From Variovorax sp. UMC13 (GTDB lineage Bacteria; Pseudomonadota; Gammaproteobacteria; Burkholderiales; Burkholderiaceae_C), in assembly GCF_014170375.1 (NCBI RefSeq), contig NZ_LZZW01000015.1, positions 172,330-236,329 on the forward strand: 64,000 nt of DNA, read 5' to 3'. The notes under the pieces are model-generated. The model had not been told where the DNA came from and did no database searches. It saw only the letters and a program-made list of their open reading frames with translations. The position numbers and the translations under genes were made by a program. Positions 27,265 through 37,700 of this stretch are shown here, piece after piece (position 1 is the stretch's first letter; every line of letters starts with the position of its first letter).

Positions 27265-28173
27265 TCAGCCGGCGGTCAGCCGGTCCAGCGCTTCGCGGTA
27301 CTTGGCCGCGGTCTTCTCGGTGATCTCGGCCGGCAGGCGCGGCGCCGGCGGGGTCTTGTCCCAGGGCTTGCCGTTGACCTTGGTCGACTCCAGCCAGTCG
27401 CGCACGAACTGCTTGTCGTAGCTCGGCGGGTTGGTGCCGTTGGCCAGCGCCTCGTCGTAGCCCTCGACCGGCCAGTAGCGCGAGCTGTCGGGCGTGAGCA
27501 CCTCGTCCATCAGCACCAGCGTGCCGGCCTCGTCGAGGCCGAACTCGAACTTGGTGTCGGCAATGATCATCCCCTTGGCCAGCGCGATCTGGGCCGCGGC
27601 CTCATAGATCGCGATGCTGGTGTCGCGGATCTGCTGGGCCAGCGTGGGGCCGACGATCTCGACCACGCGGTCGTAGCTGATGTTCTCGTCGTGCTCGCCC
27701 ATTGCGGCCTTGGCCGCGGGCGTGAAGATCGGGCGCGCCAGCTTGCTGGCGTTGCGCAGGCCCTCGGGCAGCGGCACGCCGCAGACCGAGCGCGATTCCT
27801 GGTATTCCTTCCAGCCGCTGCCGGCCAGGTAGCCGCGCACCACCGCCTCGACCGGGATCGGCTTCAGGCGCTTGACCAGCATCGAGCGGTCCTTGACCTG
27901 CGGCACCTCGGCCTCGGTCACCACGCTCTCGGGCGCCTCGCCCGTCAGGTGGTTGGGGCACAGGTGGCCCAGGCGCTCGAACCACCACAGCGCCATCTGC
28001 GTGAGCAGCACGCCCTTGCCCGGGATGGGTTCGCCCATGATCACGTCGAAGGCCGAGAGCCGGTCGCTCGCGACCATCAGGATGCGGTCGGTGCCGACCG
28101 CATAGTTGTCGCGCACCTTCCCGCGCGCGAGCAGGGGCAGGCTTTGGATGGAGGAAGTGTGGACGGTCGTCAT
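27265..28173 (-). CDS. purC: Phosphoribosylaminoimidazole-succinocarboxamide synthase
   Basis: Joins aspartate to CAIR (SAICAR synthetase) in purine synthesis; 302 residues. Conserved parts are [66 protein letters not shown] and [34 protein letters not shown] 28173 gives the usual N-terminus; a longer frame to 28233 has only a hydrophobic tail unlike the family. It follows fba, whose terminator-like hairpin lies between them, so it probably has its own promoter. Confidence 0.96.
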   Translation of the reverse strand: MTTVHTSSIQSLPLLARGKVRDNYAVGTDRILMVASDRLSAFDVIMGEPIPGKGVLLTQMALWWFERLGHLCPNHLTGEAPESVVTEAEVPQVKDRSMLVKRLKPIPVEAVVRGYLAGSGWKEYQESRSVCGVPLPEGLRNASKLARPIFTPAAKAAMGEHDENISYDRVVEIVGPTLAQQIRDTSIAIYEAAAQIALAKGMIIADTKFEFGLDEAGTLVLMDEVLTPDSSRYWPVEGYDEALANGTNPPSYDKQFVRDWLESTKVNGKPWDKTPPAPRLPAEITEKTAAKYREALDRLTAG

Positions 28174-28222
28174 GGCGGGGCGTGATGGAAACAGGGGAAG
28201 GGAAAGCGGATTGTGCGCGCAG

Positions 28223-28247
28223 AAAAAAGCCACCGCGAACGGTGGCT
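28223..28247 (-). terminator. Rho-independent terminator downstream of fba
   Basis: Read on the minus strand: a stem of AGCCACCG and CGGTGGCT closing a TTCG tetraloop, then a run of six Ts. It follows the fba stop by about 20 bp. Confidence 0.88.
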
Positions 28248-28266
28248 CGTTGTCCGCCGCTTTCGC

Positions 28267-29331
28267 TCAGCGGACTTGTTGAGCGAGTTCGCCGTTCGCG
28301 TACTTGGCGGCCACGACCTGCAGCGTGTCGCCCTTGATCTTCGCAGCCTGGCCTTCGCAGCCGAACTCGATGTAGCGCTGCTTGCAGACCAGCTTGGCGG
28401 CCTCGCGCGCCGGCTTGAGCCACTCGCGGGCGTCGAACTTCTCGGGGTTCTCGAACAGGAACTTGCGCACCGCGCCGGTCATGGCCAGGCGGATGTCGGT
28501 GTCGATGTTGATCTTGCGCACGCCGTGCTTGATGGCTTCCTGGATCTCCTCGACCGGCACGCCGTAGGTTTCCTTGATCTGGCCGCCGTACTGGCGAATG
28601 ATCGCCAGCAGCTCCTGCGGCACCGACGAGGAGCCGTGCATCACCAGGTGGGTGTTGGGAATGCGCTGGTGGATTTCCTTGATGCGGTCGATCGCCAGGA
28701 TGTCGCCGGTGGGCTTGCGCGTGAACTTGAACGGGCCGTGGCTGGTGCCGATGGCGATGGCCAGGGCGTCGATCTGGGTCTGCTTGACGAAGTCGGCGGC
28801 CTGCTCGGGGTCGGTCAGCAGCTGTTCGCGGGTCATGGTCGCGTCGGTGCCGTGGCCGTCTTCCTTGTCGCCCTTCATGGTCTCGAGCGAGCCCAGGCAG
28901 CCCAGTTCGCCCTCGACCGTGACGCCGACGCGGTGCGCCAGCTGCGCGACCTTCTTCGTCACTTCGACGTTGTACTCGTAGCTGGCGATGGTCTTGCCGT
29001 CGGCCTCGAGCGAGCCGTCCATCATCACCGAGGAGAAGCCCAGGTCGATCGCGCCCTGGCACACGTCCGGGTTCTGGCCGTGGTCCTGGTGCATCACCAG
29101 CGGAATGTTCGGGTAGCTTTCGAGCGCGGCCTGGATCAGGTGCTTGATGAAGCCTTCACCCGCGTACTTGCGGGCGCCGGCGCTGGCCTGCAGGATCACC
29201 GGCGCGCCGGTTTCCTTGGCCGCTTCCATCACGGCCTGGACCTGTTCGAGGTTGTTGACGTTGAAGGCCGGAATGCCGTAGCCGTTGGCGGCTGCGTGAT
29301 CCAGCAGTTCGCGCATCGAGACGAGAGCCAT
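28267..29331 (-). CDS. fba: Class II fructose-bisphosphate aldolase
   Basis: Zinc enzyme interconverting fructose-1,6-bisphosphate with dihydroxyacetone phosphate and glyceraldehyde-3-phosphate; 354 residues. The HQDHG metal site follows PLVM, and other family blocks are [49 protein letters not shown] and the NIDTD loop. The length and these blocks fit the CbbA/FbaA subtype common in beta-proteobacteria. It stands near pyk and pgk, making a glycolysis neighbourhood. A terminator follows it. Confidence 0.97.
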   Translation of the reverse strand: MALVSMRELLDHAAANGYGIPAFNVNNLEQVQAVMEAAKETGAPVILQASAGARKYAGEGFIKHLIQAALESYPNIPLVMHQDHGQNPDVCQGAIDLGFSSVMMDGSLEADGKTIASYEYNVEVTKKVAQLAHRVGVTVEGELGCLGSLETMKGDKEDGHGTDATMTREQLLTDPEQAADFVKQTQIDALAIAIGTSHGPFKFTRKPTGDILAIDRIKEIHQRIPNTHLVMHGSSSVPQELLAIIRQYGGQIKETYGVPVEEIQEAIKHGVRKINIDTDIRLAMTGAVRKFLFENPEKFDAREWLKPAREAAKLVCKQRYIEFGCEGQAAKIKGDTLQVVAAKYANGELAQQVR

Positions 29332-29386
29332 GGGAAATACCTCGCGGGAAGATTGGTGGGAAGACTGTAGAAAAACTGTCTCGATT

Positions 29387-30298
29387 CTACCGAGCGACCT
29401 TGTCGGACAGGTCCGACGGCAACCCTACGAAGTCGAGGATCGGCGGCAGCACCGGCCCGCCGATCCAGCGGATCGGGGTGGCAAGGGCCCCGATCAGCGT
29501 CACATGGCTCAGGTTGTCGAAGGATTCGGTCTGCACCGCGACGCCGTCGGCGCGCAGCTTCTGCGCCATCTGGCCGGTGTTGCGCACCGGGTCGACCAGG
29601 GTGTCCTTGCTGGCTGCCATGAGCAGCGCGCGCGGCGAGGCGGCCGAGACATGGGCGATGGGCTGCGAGCTGCGCGGCGTGTTCGGCCAGTCGAAGGCGC
29701 GCTGCGCATCGGGGTCGCCCATGGGCAGGAAATCGTAGGGTCCGGCCAAGCCGATCCAGCCGGCCAGCTGCTTCGGGCTCGCGCCCACCGCGCCCAGCCA
29801 GCGCGCGTCGAGCGCCAGCATGGCGGCGTTGTAGCCGCCCGAGCTGTGGCCCATCACATAGACCTGCTGCGGGTCGGCGCCCAGCCGGGCCGCGTGGTCC
29901 AGGCCCCATTTCAGGGCCAGCGCGCTGTCCTGCACGAACACCGGGTAGGTCACGCCCGGCGCCAGCCGGTAGTCGGGGATCACCACCACGGCGCCGCGCG
30001 CCGCCAGCGCCTCGCCGACGAAGCGGAAGCTGGCGCGCTCGCCGGTGGTCCAGGTGCCGCCGTAGAAGAAGACGATCAGCGGGCGCCGGCCTTCGGGCGG
30101 CGAGGTGGCCGGCAGCGGCCGGTAGACGTCGAGCTGCTGGCGCGGCGCGCTGCCGTAGGCGATGCCGGTCTCGGCCTGGTAGGTGTCGCTCGGCGTGAGC
30201 CGGTCGAGCAGCTTGATCGGAGAACAGGCGGACAGGGCCAACGCGCCGGCGGCCAGCAGCGCGCTGCGGCGGCGGCGGAGGAAGTGGGAGAAGGGCAT
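29387..30298 (-). CDS. Lipoprotein alpha/beta hydrolase (carboxylesterase-like)
   Basis: A 303-residue exported esterase-like protein. The N-terminus has a basic start ([19 protein letters not shown]) ending in lipobox LSAC. The hydrolase core has [15 protein letters not shown] in the place of the HSL HGGG oxyanion motif, the nucleophile elbow [14 protein letters not shown] near residue 150, and a later DPVRNTGQ segment likely holding the catalytic acid. It lies between pyk and fba on the same strand (82 and 55 bp gaps), probably by position rather than function. The substrate is unknown. Confidence 0.86.
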   Translation of the reverse strand: MPFSHFLRRRRSALLAAGALALSACSPIKLLDRLTPSDTYQAETGIAYGSAPRQQLDVYRPLPATSPPEGRRPLIVFFYGGTWTTGERASFRFVGEALAARGAVVVIPDYRLAPGVTYPVFVQDSALALKWGLDHAARLGADPQQVYVMGHSSGGYNAAMLALDARWLGAVGASPKQLAGWIGLAGPYDFLPMGDPDAQRAFDWPNTPRSSQPIAHVSAASPRALLMAASKDTLVDPVRNTGQMAQKLRADGVAVQTESFDNLSHVTLIGALATPIRWIGGPVLPPILDFVGLPSDLSDKVAR

Positions 30299-30380
30299 CC
30301 CGGCTGTACGCAGCCCAGACGCATTTGGTTTTGCCCCGGCCGGCAGGACACGGCCCCGGCCTACGCGGCCGGGGCGCCGC

Positions 30381-31829
30381 TCAGCTCGCCCGGCAGATCT
30401 TCAGCATGTTGGTGCCGCCCGGCGCGCCCATGGGCTCGCCGCAGGTGATGGCGTAGACGTCGCCGCTCTGCACGATGCCGCGCTTCTTCAGGTGGGCCTC
30501 GGCCTGCTCGAGCGCGGTGTCGCGGTCGGTCTGCGAGTCCATCAAGAGCGGGCGCACGTTGCGGAACAGCGCCATCTTGCGCTGGGTCGACAGCCGCGAG
30601 GTCAGCGCATAGACCGGGATGTGGGCCGAATGGCGGCTCATCCACAGCGGCGTCGAGCCCGACTCGGTCAGCGCCACGATGGCCTTGGCGCCCAGGTGGT
30701 GGGCGGTGAACAGCGCGCCCATGGCGATGGCCTGGTCGATGCGGGCGTAGGTGTGACCGCTGAAGTCGGTGTCGCGCGCCGTGTCCTCGGCCTGCTCGGC
30801 GGCTTCGCAGATGCGGCTCATCTCCTGCACGGTGGCCAGCGGGTAGCGGCCCGAGGCGGTCTCGGCGCTCAGCATCACGGCGTCGGTGCCGTCGAGCACC
30901 GCGTTGGCGACGTCGCTCACCTCGGCGCGCGTGGGCACCGGGTTGGTGATCATCGATTCCATCATCTGGGTCGCGGTGATGACCACGCGGTCCATCTCGC
31001 GCGCCATGCGGATCATCTTCTTCTGCAGCGCCGGCACCGCCGCGTTGCCCACTTCCACCGCCAGGTCGCCGCGGGCTACCATGATGCCGTCGCTGGCGCG
31101 CAGGATCTCTTCCAGGTTGGGGATCGCCTCGACGCGCTCGATCTTGGCGATCATGCCCGGCCGGTGGCCGAACTCGGCCGCCGCCACGTTGCACAGCTGG
31201 CGCGCCATTTCCATGTCGGTCGCGTTCTTGGGGAAGCTCACGGCCACGTAGTCGGCCTGGAAGCTCATCGCGGTCTTGATGTCCTCCATGTCCTTGGCGG
31301 TCAGCGCCGGGGCCGTGAGGCCGCCGCCCTGCTTGTTGATGCCCTTGTTGTTCGACAGCTCGCCGCCCAGCACCACGGTGGTGTGCACCGCCTGGCCGCG
31401 GACCAGGTCGACCTTGAGCACGATCAGCCCGTCGTTGAGCAGCAGGCGGTCGCCGGCCTTCACGTCGCGCGGCAGGTCCTTGTAGTCGAGGCCCACGGCG
31501 TCGACGTCGCCCAGCTCGGTGCGCGAGGCATCGAGCACGAACTTGGCGTCGGGCTCGAGCCAGATCTTGCCCTGGGCGAACTTGCCCACGCGGATCTTCG
31601 GACCCTGCAGGTCGGCCATGATCGCGACCTCGCGGCCGGCGCGGCGCGCGGCCTCGCGCACCATGGCGGCACGGTCGATGTGGTCCTGGGCGATGCCATG
31701 GCTGAAGTTCAGGCGCACCACGCTGACCTTGTAATGGATCAGCTGCTCGATCAGCTCGAGCGTGTTCGAGGCCGGACCGAGGGTCGCGACGATCTTGGTG
31801 GCATGGCGGGGAAGGCGGGTGGTGTCCAC
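30381..31829 (-). CDS. pyk: Pyruvate kinase
   Basis: Transfers phosphate from phosphoenolpyruvate to ADP, giving pyruvate and ATP; 482 residues from a GTG start at 31829 that has AGGAG 11 bases upstream. A longer in-frame start at 32147 would reach into the divergent desaturase gene and has no family match. Motifs: TKIVATLGPASNT, VVRLNFSHG, IMADLQGPKIRVG, the ligand loop FPKNATDME, MIAKIERVEAIPNLEEI, MVARGDLAVE and MLSAETASGRYP. It leads a minus-strand run with the esterase, fba and purC. Confidence 0.96.
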   Translation of the reverse strand: MDTTRLPRHATKIVATLGPASNTLELIEQLIHYKVSVVRLNFSHGIAQDHIDRAAMVREAARRAGREVAIMADLQGPKIRVGKFAQGKIWLEPDAKFVLDASRTELGDVDAVGLDYKDLPRDVKAGDRLLLNDGLIVLKVDLVRGQAVHTTVVLGGELSNNKGINKQGGGLTAPALTAKDMEDIKTAMSFQADYVAVSFPKNATDMEMARQLCNVAAAEFGHRPGMIAKIERVEAIPNLEEILRASDGIMVARGDLAVEVGNAAVPALQKKMIRMAREMDRVVITATQMMESMITNPVPTRAEVSDVANAVLDGTDAVMLSAETASGRYPLATVQEMSRICEAAEQAEDTARDTDFSGHTYARIDQAIAMGALFTAHHLGAKAIVALTESGSTPLWMSRHSAHIPVYALTSRLSTQRKMALFRNVRPLLMDSQTDRDTALEQAEAHLKKRGIVQSGDVYAITCGEPMGAPGGTNMLKICRAS

Positions 31830-32013
31830 GGGGTTGCGTCTCCTGGGGGTATTCGGGCTTTTGGCACAATTCTCACATGCGGGGATGACCTCGCGCGATA
31901 TGACACGGTTGCCCAGACAACCCTGGAGGTCCTTGATCTCCGTCATATCCCCTTCCGATGAATACGCTACGGTGCAGCCTTGCGCCGTCGTCCTTCCTCC
32001 TTTTGCCCGTCTT

Positions 32014-33123
32014 ATGCAGAGCCCATCTGATCCCGTTGTCACGCCCTTGCCGCCGGAAGCGCCGCTGCCGCACCGCAAGATCATCCGCTCCTGGCTGATC
32101 CCGATCTCGCAGCGCACCACCGTGCGCGCGCTGGTGATGCTGGCCATCGACTACCTGCTGTTCGGCGCGCTGCTGACCGGCACGGTGCTGCTGAAGTCGG
32201 TCTGGCTCAAGCTGCTGGCGGCGCTGCTGGCGGGCTTCGTGATCGGCCGGCTGTTCATCATCGGCCACGACGGCTGCCACCAGAGCCTGACGCCGCACCG
32301 GCGCCTGAACAAGTGGCTGGGCCGGATCGCCTTCCTGCCCTCGCTCACCGCCTACAGCCTCTGGGACATGGGCCACAACGTGGTGCACCACGGTTTCACC
32401 AACCTCAAGGGCGTGGACTTCGTCTGGGCGCCGCTCACGCAGGACGAGTACCGCGCGCTGTCGCCGGTGCGCCGCGGGCTCGAGCGCATCTACCGCAGCG
32501 GCTGGGGCCCGGGCCTCTACTACATGATCGAAATCTGGTGGAAGAAGATGATGTTCCCCCGCCGCTCGGTGATGGGCAACAGCTACCGCCCGATCTTCGG
32601 CAAGGACTGCGCGCTGGTCACCGGCTTCGCCGCGCTCTGGATCGCGGCCCTCGCGGCCGCCGCGCTGGCCACCGGCCAGTCGGTGCCGCTGGCGCTGCTG
32701 ATCGGCTTCGTGGTGCCGATGGCCTTCTGGTTCAACATGATGGGCTTCGTGATCTACGGCCACCACACGCACGTCAAGGTGCAGTGGCACGACGAGAAGG
32801 CCGCATGGCAGCGCGCCCAGCCCTTCGTCTCGACCACCGTGCACCTGACCTTCCCGATGCAGGTCGGCGCGCTGATGCACCACATCATGGAGCACACCGC
32901 GCACCACGTGGACATGAGCATCCCGCTGTACAAGCTCAAGGAAGCGCAGAAGATGCTCGAGCACCTGCTGCCCGAGCGCATCATCGTCCAGCCCTTCTCC
33001 TGGAAGTGGTACTTCTCGACCGCGCGCGCCTGCAAGCTCTACGACTTCTCGCGCCAGTGCTGGACCGACTTCCAGGGCCGCGCCACCAGCGCGATGCGTG
33101 CGCCGGTGCCGACCGCGGCGTGA
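32014..33123 (+). CDS. Membrane fatty acid desaturase
   Basis: A 369-residue integral-membrane di-iron desaturase. Histidine boxes are HDGCH near residue 86, HNVVHH near 120, and HTAHH near 293 (in MEHTAHHVDMSIPLYKL). Four hydrophobic stretches (for example LLFGALLTGTVLLKSVW and LVPMAFWFNMMGFVIYG-like) complete the fold. ATG at 32014 gives a short cytosolic lead; an in-frame ATG far upstream lies over pyk and is not used. It is divergent from pyk. Which double bond it makes cannot be told from the sequence. Confidence 0.9.
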   Translation: MQSPSDPVVTPLPPEAPLPHRKIIRSWLIPISQRTTVRALVMLAIDYLLFGALLTGTVLLKSVWLKLLAALLAGFVIGRLFIIGHDGCHQSLTPHRRLNKWLGRIAFLPSLTAYSLWDMGHNVVHHGFTNLKGVDFVWAPLTQDEYRALSPVRRGLERIYRSGWGPGLYYMIEIWWKKMMFPRRSVMGNSYRPIFGKDCALVTGFAALWIAALAAAALATGQSVPLALLIGFVVPMAFWFNMMGFVIYGHHTHVKVQWHDEKAAWQRAQPFVSTTVHLTFPMQVGALMHHIMEHTAHHVDMSIPLYKLKEAQKMLEHLLPERIIVQPFSWKWYFSTARACKLYDFSRQCWTDFQGRATSAMRAPVPTAA

Positions 33124-33142
33124 TCCGCTCGCATCGCCATTG

Positions 33143-33168
33143 AAAAAGCCCGCATCCGCGGGCTTTTT
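33143..33168. terminator. Bidirectional rho-independent terminator
   Basis: Stem AAAAAGCCCGC with its complement GCGGGCTTTTT around an ATCC loop. It stands between the desaturase stop and the convergent pgk stop and has an A-tract on one side and a T-tract on the other, so it works for both. Confidence 0.93.
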
Positions 33169-33186
33169 CGTTGGCGCCGGGGTCGA

Positions 33187-34380
33187 TCAGCCGGCCGCGC
33201 GCTTGGTGAGAATCTCGAAGGCCGGCAGGGTTTTGCCCTCGAGGATCTCGAGGAAGGCGCCGCCGCCGGTGGAGATGTAGCCCACGTCCTTCTCGATGCC
33301 GTACTTGGCGATCGCGGCCAGCGTGTCGCCGCCGCCGGCGATCGAGAAGGCCTTGCTCTCGGCGATGGCACGGGCGATGGCCTCGGTGCCGTGCGAGAAG
33401 GCCTCGAACTCGAACACGCCCACCGGGCCGTTCCAGACGATGGTGCCGGCCTCGCGCAGCTGCGCGGCCAGCAGTTCGGCGGTCTTGGGGCCGATGTCCA
33501 GGATCAGGTCGTCCTCGGCCACCGCATCGGCGGCCTTGACGGTGGCCGGCGCATCGGCCGCGAAGGTCTTGGCCGTCACCACGTCGACCGGGATCGGCAC
33601 CGCGGCGCCGCGCGCGCGCATGGCCTCGATCACGGCCGTGGCCTGGTCCAGCAGGTCGGGCTCGGCCAGCGACTTGCCGATCGACAGGCCCGCGGCCAGC
33701 ATGAAGGTGTTGGCGATGCCGCCGCCGACGATCAGCTGGTCGACCTTCTCGGCCAGGCTCTTGAGGATGGTGAGCTTGGTGCTGACCTTGGAGCCGGCCA
33801 CGATGGCCACCAGCGGGCGCGCGGGCTGGGCCAGCGCCTTGGTGATGGCGTCGATCTCGGCCGCCAGCAGCGGGCCGGCCGAGGCGATCTTGGCGAACTG
33901 GGCGATGCCGTAGGTGGTGGCTTCGGCGCGGTGGGCGGTGCCGAAGGCGTCGTTCACGTAGATGTCGCACAGGGCGGCCATCTTCTTCGCGAGCGCCTCG
34001 TCGTTCTTCTTCTCGCCCTTGTTGACGCGGCAGTTCTCGAGCAGCACGACCTGGCCGGGCTGCACCTCGACGCCGTCGACCCAGTCGGCCACCAGGCGCA
34101 CTTCGCGGCCCAGCAGTTCGGCCAGGCGCTCGGCCACGGGGGCGAGCGAGTCCTCGGGCTTGAACGCGCCCTCGGTCGGGCGGCCCAGGTGCGAGGTCAC
34201 CATCACCGCGGCGCCGGCGTCGAGCGCCAGCTGGATGCAGGGCACCGAGGCGCGCACCCGCGTGTCTTCGGTGATGCGGCCGGCGTCGTCCTGCGGCACG
34301 TTGAGGTCGGCACGGATGAAGACGCGCTGGCCGGCGGCCTTGCCTTGCGCACAGAGATCGGTGAAGCGGATGACGTTCAT
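33187..34380 (-). CDS. pgk: Phosphoglycerate kinase
   Basis: Moves phosphate between 1,3-bisphosphoglycerate and ADP; 397 residues, standard length. N-domain motifs are [23 protein letters not shown] and FGTAHRAEA; the C-domain holds [45 protein letters not shown], and the nucleotide loop [13 protein letters not shown]. It ends against the shared terminator with the desaturase gene. Confidence 0.97.
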   Translation of the reverse strand: MNVIRFTDLCAQGKAAGQRVFIRADLNVPQDDAGRITEDTRVRASVPCIQLALDAGAAVMVTSHLGRPTEGAFKPEDSLAPVAERLAELLGREVRLVADWVDGVEVQPGQVVLLENCRVNKGEKKNDEALAKKMAALCDIYVNDAFGTAHRAEATTYGIAQFAKIASAGPLLAAEIDAITKALAQPARPLVAIVAGSKVSTKLTILKSLAEKVDQLIVGGGIANTFMLAAGLSIGKSLAEPDLLDQATAVIEAMRARGAAVPIPVDVVTAKTFAADAPATVKAADAVAEDDLILDIGPKTAELLAAQLREAGTIVWNGPVGVFEFEAFSHGTEAIARAIAESKAFSIAGGGDTLAAIAKYGIEKDVGYISTGGGAFLEILEGKTLPAFEILTKRAAG

Positions 34381-34468
34381 GGCGGGAGAGGAAGTGAGGA
34401 AAGAGGGAAGACGGGGGCTGGGGCCATTGTAGTTTTGGGCCTGGCGCGGGCTGGCACCCCGCGCGCGC

Positions 34469-34807
34469 CTACCAGCCCAGGCCCAGGTGCAGCGGCAGGT
34501 AGACGGCCATGCCGACCACCATCGTGCCCAGCACGCCGCCGCGCCAGAAGTAGTAGCCGGCGCCGGCCAGCGCCGCGTAGAGGCGCGCTTCCTGCCAGGT
34601 GCTCACCAGGTGGCCCTGGCTCATCACGATCTCGGGGATGACCACCGCCGACAGCGCGGCGATCGGCGCATAGTGCAGCGCCCGGTGCGCCCATTCGGGC
34701 AGGCCCCAGGGGCGGTCGAGGATGAAGAAGAAGCAGCGCGTGAGCACCGTCACGCCGGCCAGGCCCAGAATCACCACCAGGGTCCAGGGATCGGTGTCGC
34801 CGTTCAT
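34469..34807 (-). CDS. azlD: AzlD-family branched-chain amino acid export subunit
   Basis: A 112-residue membrane protein with three to four helices ([57 protein letters not shown]). With AzlC it makes a two-part exporter for branched-chain amino acids. The start overlaps the azlC stop by 4 bp (ATGA). Confidence 0.92.
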   Translation of the reverse strand: MNGDTDPWTLVVILGLAGVTVLTRCFFFILDRPWGLPEWAHRALHYAPIAALSAVVIPEIVMSQGHLVSTWQEARLYAALAGAGYYFWRGGVLGTMVVGMAVYLPLHLGLGW

Positions 34808-35541
34808 CGATCGGCCTCCGTGGGGTTGCGAACGAACTGCTTCTCGAGCCAGAAGCACAGCAGCACCGCGACCCCGATGCCGGTCACGATGTTGAGCTTG
34901 AGCGGCAGCGCATAGGCCGCCACGGCGGTGGCGCCCGCGATCAGCCCCGACAGCACGCGCAGCCGCGTGGTGGCCATCGAACACAGGATGCCGACCAGGC
35001 TCAGCACGCCCGCGAAGCCCAGGCCCCAGGCCTGCGGGATGAAGTTGGCCAGCGCGATGCCGACCGCGCTCATGCCCATCCAGGCGCACCAGGTGATGAA
35101 GTAGCCGCCGGTCAGGTAGGCCTCCTGCGCCTGCTGCTCAGCCTCGTCGGTCGGCGGCACCGGGTAGCGGGTGGTGAAGACCGCGTAGCTCAGGTCGGCC
35201 GTGAGGTAGCCGTGCAGCATGCGGCGCCAGCGCGGCATGTGCATCAGGTAGGGCCGCAGGTGCAGGCTGAACACCACGAAGCGCAGGTTCACGCAGAAGC
35301 CCGTGGCCAGCACCACCCAGGCCGGCGCGCCGGCCACCAGCAGCGGGATCGCCGCCAGCTGCGAACTGCCGGCATAGACCAGCAGCGTCATCGCCACCGC
35401 CTCGAACACGCTCATGCCCGACTTGACCATCGCCACGCCGGTCATCAGGCCCCAGGCGCCGATGCCCAGCGCCATCGGCGCCATGGTGACGACGCCTTCG
35501 CGGAAAGTGGGTCGCCGGCGAACCGCTGCGCTCAGGAACAT
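34804..35541 (-). CDS. azlC: AzlC-family branched-chain amino acid exporter
   Basis: A 245-residue membrane protein with the AzlC signature: FREGVVTMAPMALGIGAWGL, VYAGSSQLAAIPLLVAGAP, CVNLRFVVFSLHLRPYL. It likely exports branched-chain amino acids together with AzlD. The ATG shares a base with the fmt stop (TGATG), so the exporter is coupled to fmt translation, although no functional link is known. Longer frames extend into fmt and are discarded. Confidence 0.93.
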   Translation of the reverse strand: MFLSAAVRRRPTFREGVVTMAPMALGIGAWGLMTGVAMVKSGMSVFEAVAMTLLVYAGSSQLAAIPLLVAGAPAWVVLATGFCVNLRFVVFSLHLRPYLMHMPRWRRMLHGYLTADLSYAVFTTRYPVPPTDEAEQQAQEAYLTGGYFITWCAWMGMSAVGIALANFIPQAWGLGFAGVLSLVGILCSMATTRLRVLSGLIAGATAVAAYALPLKLNIVTGIGVAVLLCFWLEKQFVRNPTEADR

Positions 35542-36497
35542 CAGCCGAACACCTGGCCGGGCTTGACGTCGAAGCCGTGCAGGAAGTCGGCCGCGGCCAG
35601 GCGCTTGCCGCCGGGGCGCTGCAGCTCGGTCAGGCGGACCGATCCGCCGTGCACGGCCACGTCGATGCCCGCGGGCGACACGGCCAGCACCGTGCCGGGG
35701 GCCTCGGCCGCGCCGCCGCTGTGCACCTCGGCCGACCAGCACTTGACGGCCACGCCGTCAAGCACGCTGCTGGCGCCGGGGAAGGGGTCGAAGGCGCGCA
35801 CGCGGCGCACCAGCGTCGCAGCATCCTGCCGCCAGTCGATGGCGGCTTCGTGCTTCTCGATCTTGTGGGCGTAGTTCACGCCTTCGGCGGGCTGCGGCAC
35901 CGGCTGCAGCGTGCCGGCCTCGGCCTGGTGCAGCGCCTCGACGATCAGCCGGCCGCCCATGGCCGCCAGCCTGTCGTGCAGGCGCGCGGTGCTGTCGTCG
36001 CCGATGGGCAGCGACTCGCGCAGCAGCATCGCGCCGGTGTCCAGGCCCGCGTCCATCTGCATGATGGTGACGCCGGTCTCGGTGTCGCCGGCCTCGATGG
36101 CGCGGTGGATCGGCGCGGCGCCGCGCCAGCGCGGCAGCAGGCTCGCATGGATGTTGAGGCAGCCCAGCCGGGGCGCGTCGAGCACCCACTGCGGCAGGAT
36201 CAGGCCGTAGGCCGCGACCACCAGCACGTCGAGTCCGGCGGCCAGGATCGTGTCGCGCGCCGCGGCGGCCTCGTCGGGGACCTTGCCGTCGAGCCGCAGG
36301 CTGCGCGGCTGCGCCACGGGCCAGCCGTGCTGCAGCGCGAACTGCTTGACCGGCGAGGCCTGCAGCTTCATGCCGCGGCCGGCCGGGCGGTCGGGCTGGC
36401 TCAACACCAGGCGGATGTCGAAACCGGCACCCTGCAGGGTTTCCAGGGCGACACGGGCGAACTCGGGGGTGCCGGCAAAGCCGATCTTCAGACTCAA
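35541..36497 (-). CDS. fmt: Methionyl-tRNA formyltransferase
   Basis: Formylates initiator Met-tRNA using 10-formyl-THF; 318 residues. Present are [17 protein letters not shown], the loop [15 protein letters not shown], the catalytic [20 protein letters not shown] (N and H of the triad), [13 protein letters not shown] with its aspartate, and the C-terminal tRNA-binding domain ([20 protein letters not shown]). It lies 10 bp after a small lipoprotein gene that in turn overlaps def, so def and fmt, which act on the same formyl group, are in one operon. Confidence 0.97.
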   Translation of the reverse strand: MSLKIGFAGTPEFARVALETLQGAGFDIRLVLSQPDRPAGRGMKLQASPVKQFALQHGWPVAQPRSLRLDGKVPDEAAAARDTILAAGLDVLVVAAYGLILPQWVLDAPRLGCLNIHASLLPRWRGAAPIHRAIEAGDTETGVTIMQMDAGLDTGAMLLRESLPIGDDSTARLHDRLAAMGGRLIVEALHQAEAGTLQPVPQPAEGVNYAHKIEKHEAAIDWRQDAATLVRRVRAFDPFPGASSVLDGVAVKCWSAEVHSGGAAEAPGTVLAVSPAGIDVAVHGGSVRLTELQRPGGKRLAAADFLHGFDVKPGQVFG

Positions 36498-36507
36498 GGA
36501 AAACCTC

Positions 36508-37008
36508 TCACCAGCGCACGTCGTCGCGCATCACGTCATCGGCGGTGTGGTAGCGCGCCACCTCGCCGGTCGGGTCGATGTAGATGTGCAGCAGGCGCGG
36601 CGCATTCATCGACTTGAAGCGCCAGGTCCAGACCACGCCGTCGAAGGAGCCCACGCGCGCGGTCTCGTAGGGCCGGCCGTAGGTGCGCAGCACATCGGCC
36701 TCGCGCCAGCGGCCCGGCTGGATGGTGCGGTCGAACAGCGACTCCTGCAGTTCCTGGCGGGTCGACACCACCCGGCCCTGCGCGTCGACGTCGACGTTGT
36801 TCACTTCGTAGCCCATCGGGCCGCGCGAGTACTGCAAACGCTCGCCGCCGCCGGGCAGCGGATAGACCGCGGTCGGCATGCCCAGCCGCTGCAGCGCCTC
36901 GGCGCGCGTGACGCCCAGTGCCAGGCGCGTGGGCTCGCTGGCGCAGCCGGCCAGGACCAGGGCCGCCAGCGCGGCACAGGCCAGGGACGGGCGCCAGCCG
37001 GCGGTCAC
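36508..37008 (-). CDS. Small lipoprotein with OmlA/BamE-like repeat, between def and fmt
   Basis: A 166-residue lipoprotein from a GTG start at 37008 that overlaps the def stop as GTGA. The signal [17 protein letters not shown] has lipobox VLAGC. The mature part reads [20 protein letters not shown] and [19 protein letters not shown], two helix-turn segments of the SmpA/OmlA kind, each followed by beta-strand-rich stretches ([18 protein letters not shown]). BamE-type proteins help outer-membrane assembly, but this protein is longer and not recognisable as BamE itself. Its coupling with def and fmt is positional only. An ATG start further upstream would read through def out of frame. Confidence 0.82.
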   Translation of the reverse strand: MTAGWRPSLACAALAALVLAGCASEPTRLALGVTRAEALQRLGMPTAVYPLPGGGERLQYSRGPMGYEVNNVDVDAQGRVVSTRQELQESLFDRTIQPGRWREADVLRTYGRPYETARVGSFDGVVWTWRFKSMNAPRLLHIYIDPTGEVARYHTADDVMRDDVRW

Positions 37009-37538
37009 CGCCGGGCGTCCTGCGCGGCGTCGCGCTCTTCTTCGCGCTGCTGCTTGAGCAGCTTGCTCTTGATCCGGTTGCGCTTGAGCGGCGACAGGTA
37101 CTCGACGAAGACCTTGCCCAGCAGGTGATCGAGCTCGTGCTGGATGCACACGGCCAGCAGGCCGTCGGCCTCGATCGTGTGCGGCTTGCCGTCGGCATCG
37201 AGGGCGTTCACGCGCACCGAGGTCGAGCGCATCACGCCGTCGTAAATGCCGGGCACCGAGAGGCAGCCCTCTTCGTTGAGCACCTTCTCGTCGCTGGCCC
37301 AGACGATCTCGGGGTTGATCAGCACCAGGGGCGCATCGCGCTCCTCGGACACGTCGATCACCACCACACGCTGGTGCACGTCGACCTGGGTCGCGGCCAG
37401 ACCGATGCCCTTCGCGTCGTACATGGTCTCGAGCATGTCGGCGACCAGCGTGCGGGTCTGCGCGTCGATGCCCTGCACCGGTTTGGCGACCGTGTGCAGG
37501 CGCGGATCGGGGAAACTCAGGATGGTTCTTTTGGCCAT
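37005..37538 (-). CDS. def: Peptide deformylase
   Basis: Metallo-hydrolase removing the formyl group from nascent proteins; 177 residues. All three motifs are intact: [17 protein letters not shown] and [12 protein letters not shown]. It is the first gene of def-lipoprotein-fmt-azlC-azlD and divergent from the LysM gene 162 bp away. Confidence 0.97.
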   Translation of the reverse strand: MAKRTILSFPDPRLHTVAKPVQGIDAQTRTLVADMLETMYDAKGIGLAATQVDVHQRVVVIDVSEERDAPLVLINPEIVWASDEKVLNEEGCLSVPGIYDGVMRSTSVRVNALDADGKPHTIEADGLLAVCIQHELDHLLGKVFVEYLSPLKRNRIKSKLLKQQREEERDAAQDARR

Positions 37539-37700
37539 GAAGTCGGGGGGAAATTGTGGCTATTTTCGCCAATTCCAAAGGCGCCCGGCGGCCCCTGGCG
37601 CGATAAGCGTTGCCCTATCAAGGGCTTCAGCGCAAAATTCGTAGCAAATTGTGAGGATTCGTACGCCCGGTGCGGCCTCTGCGTGGACATCGATTCAATC

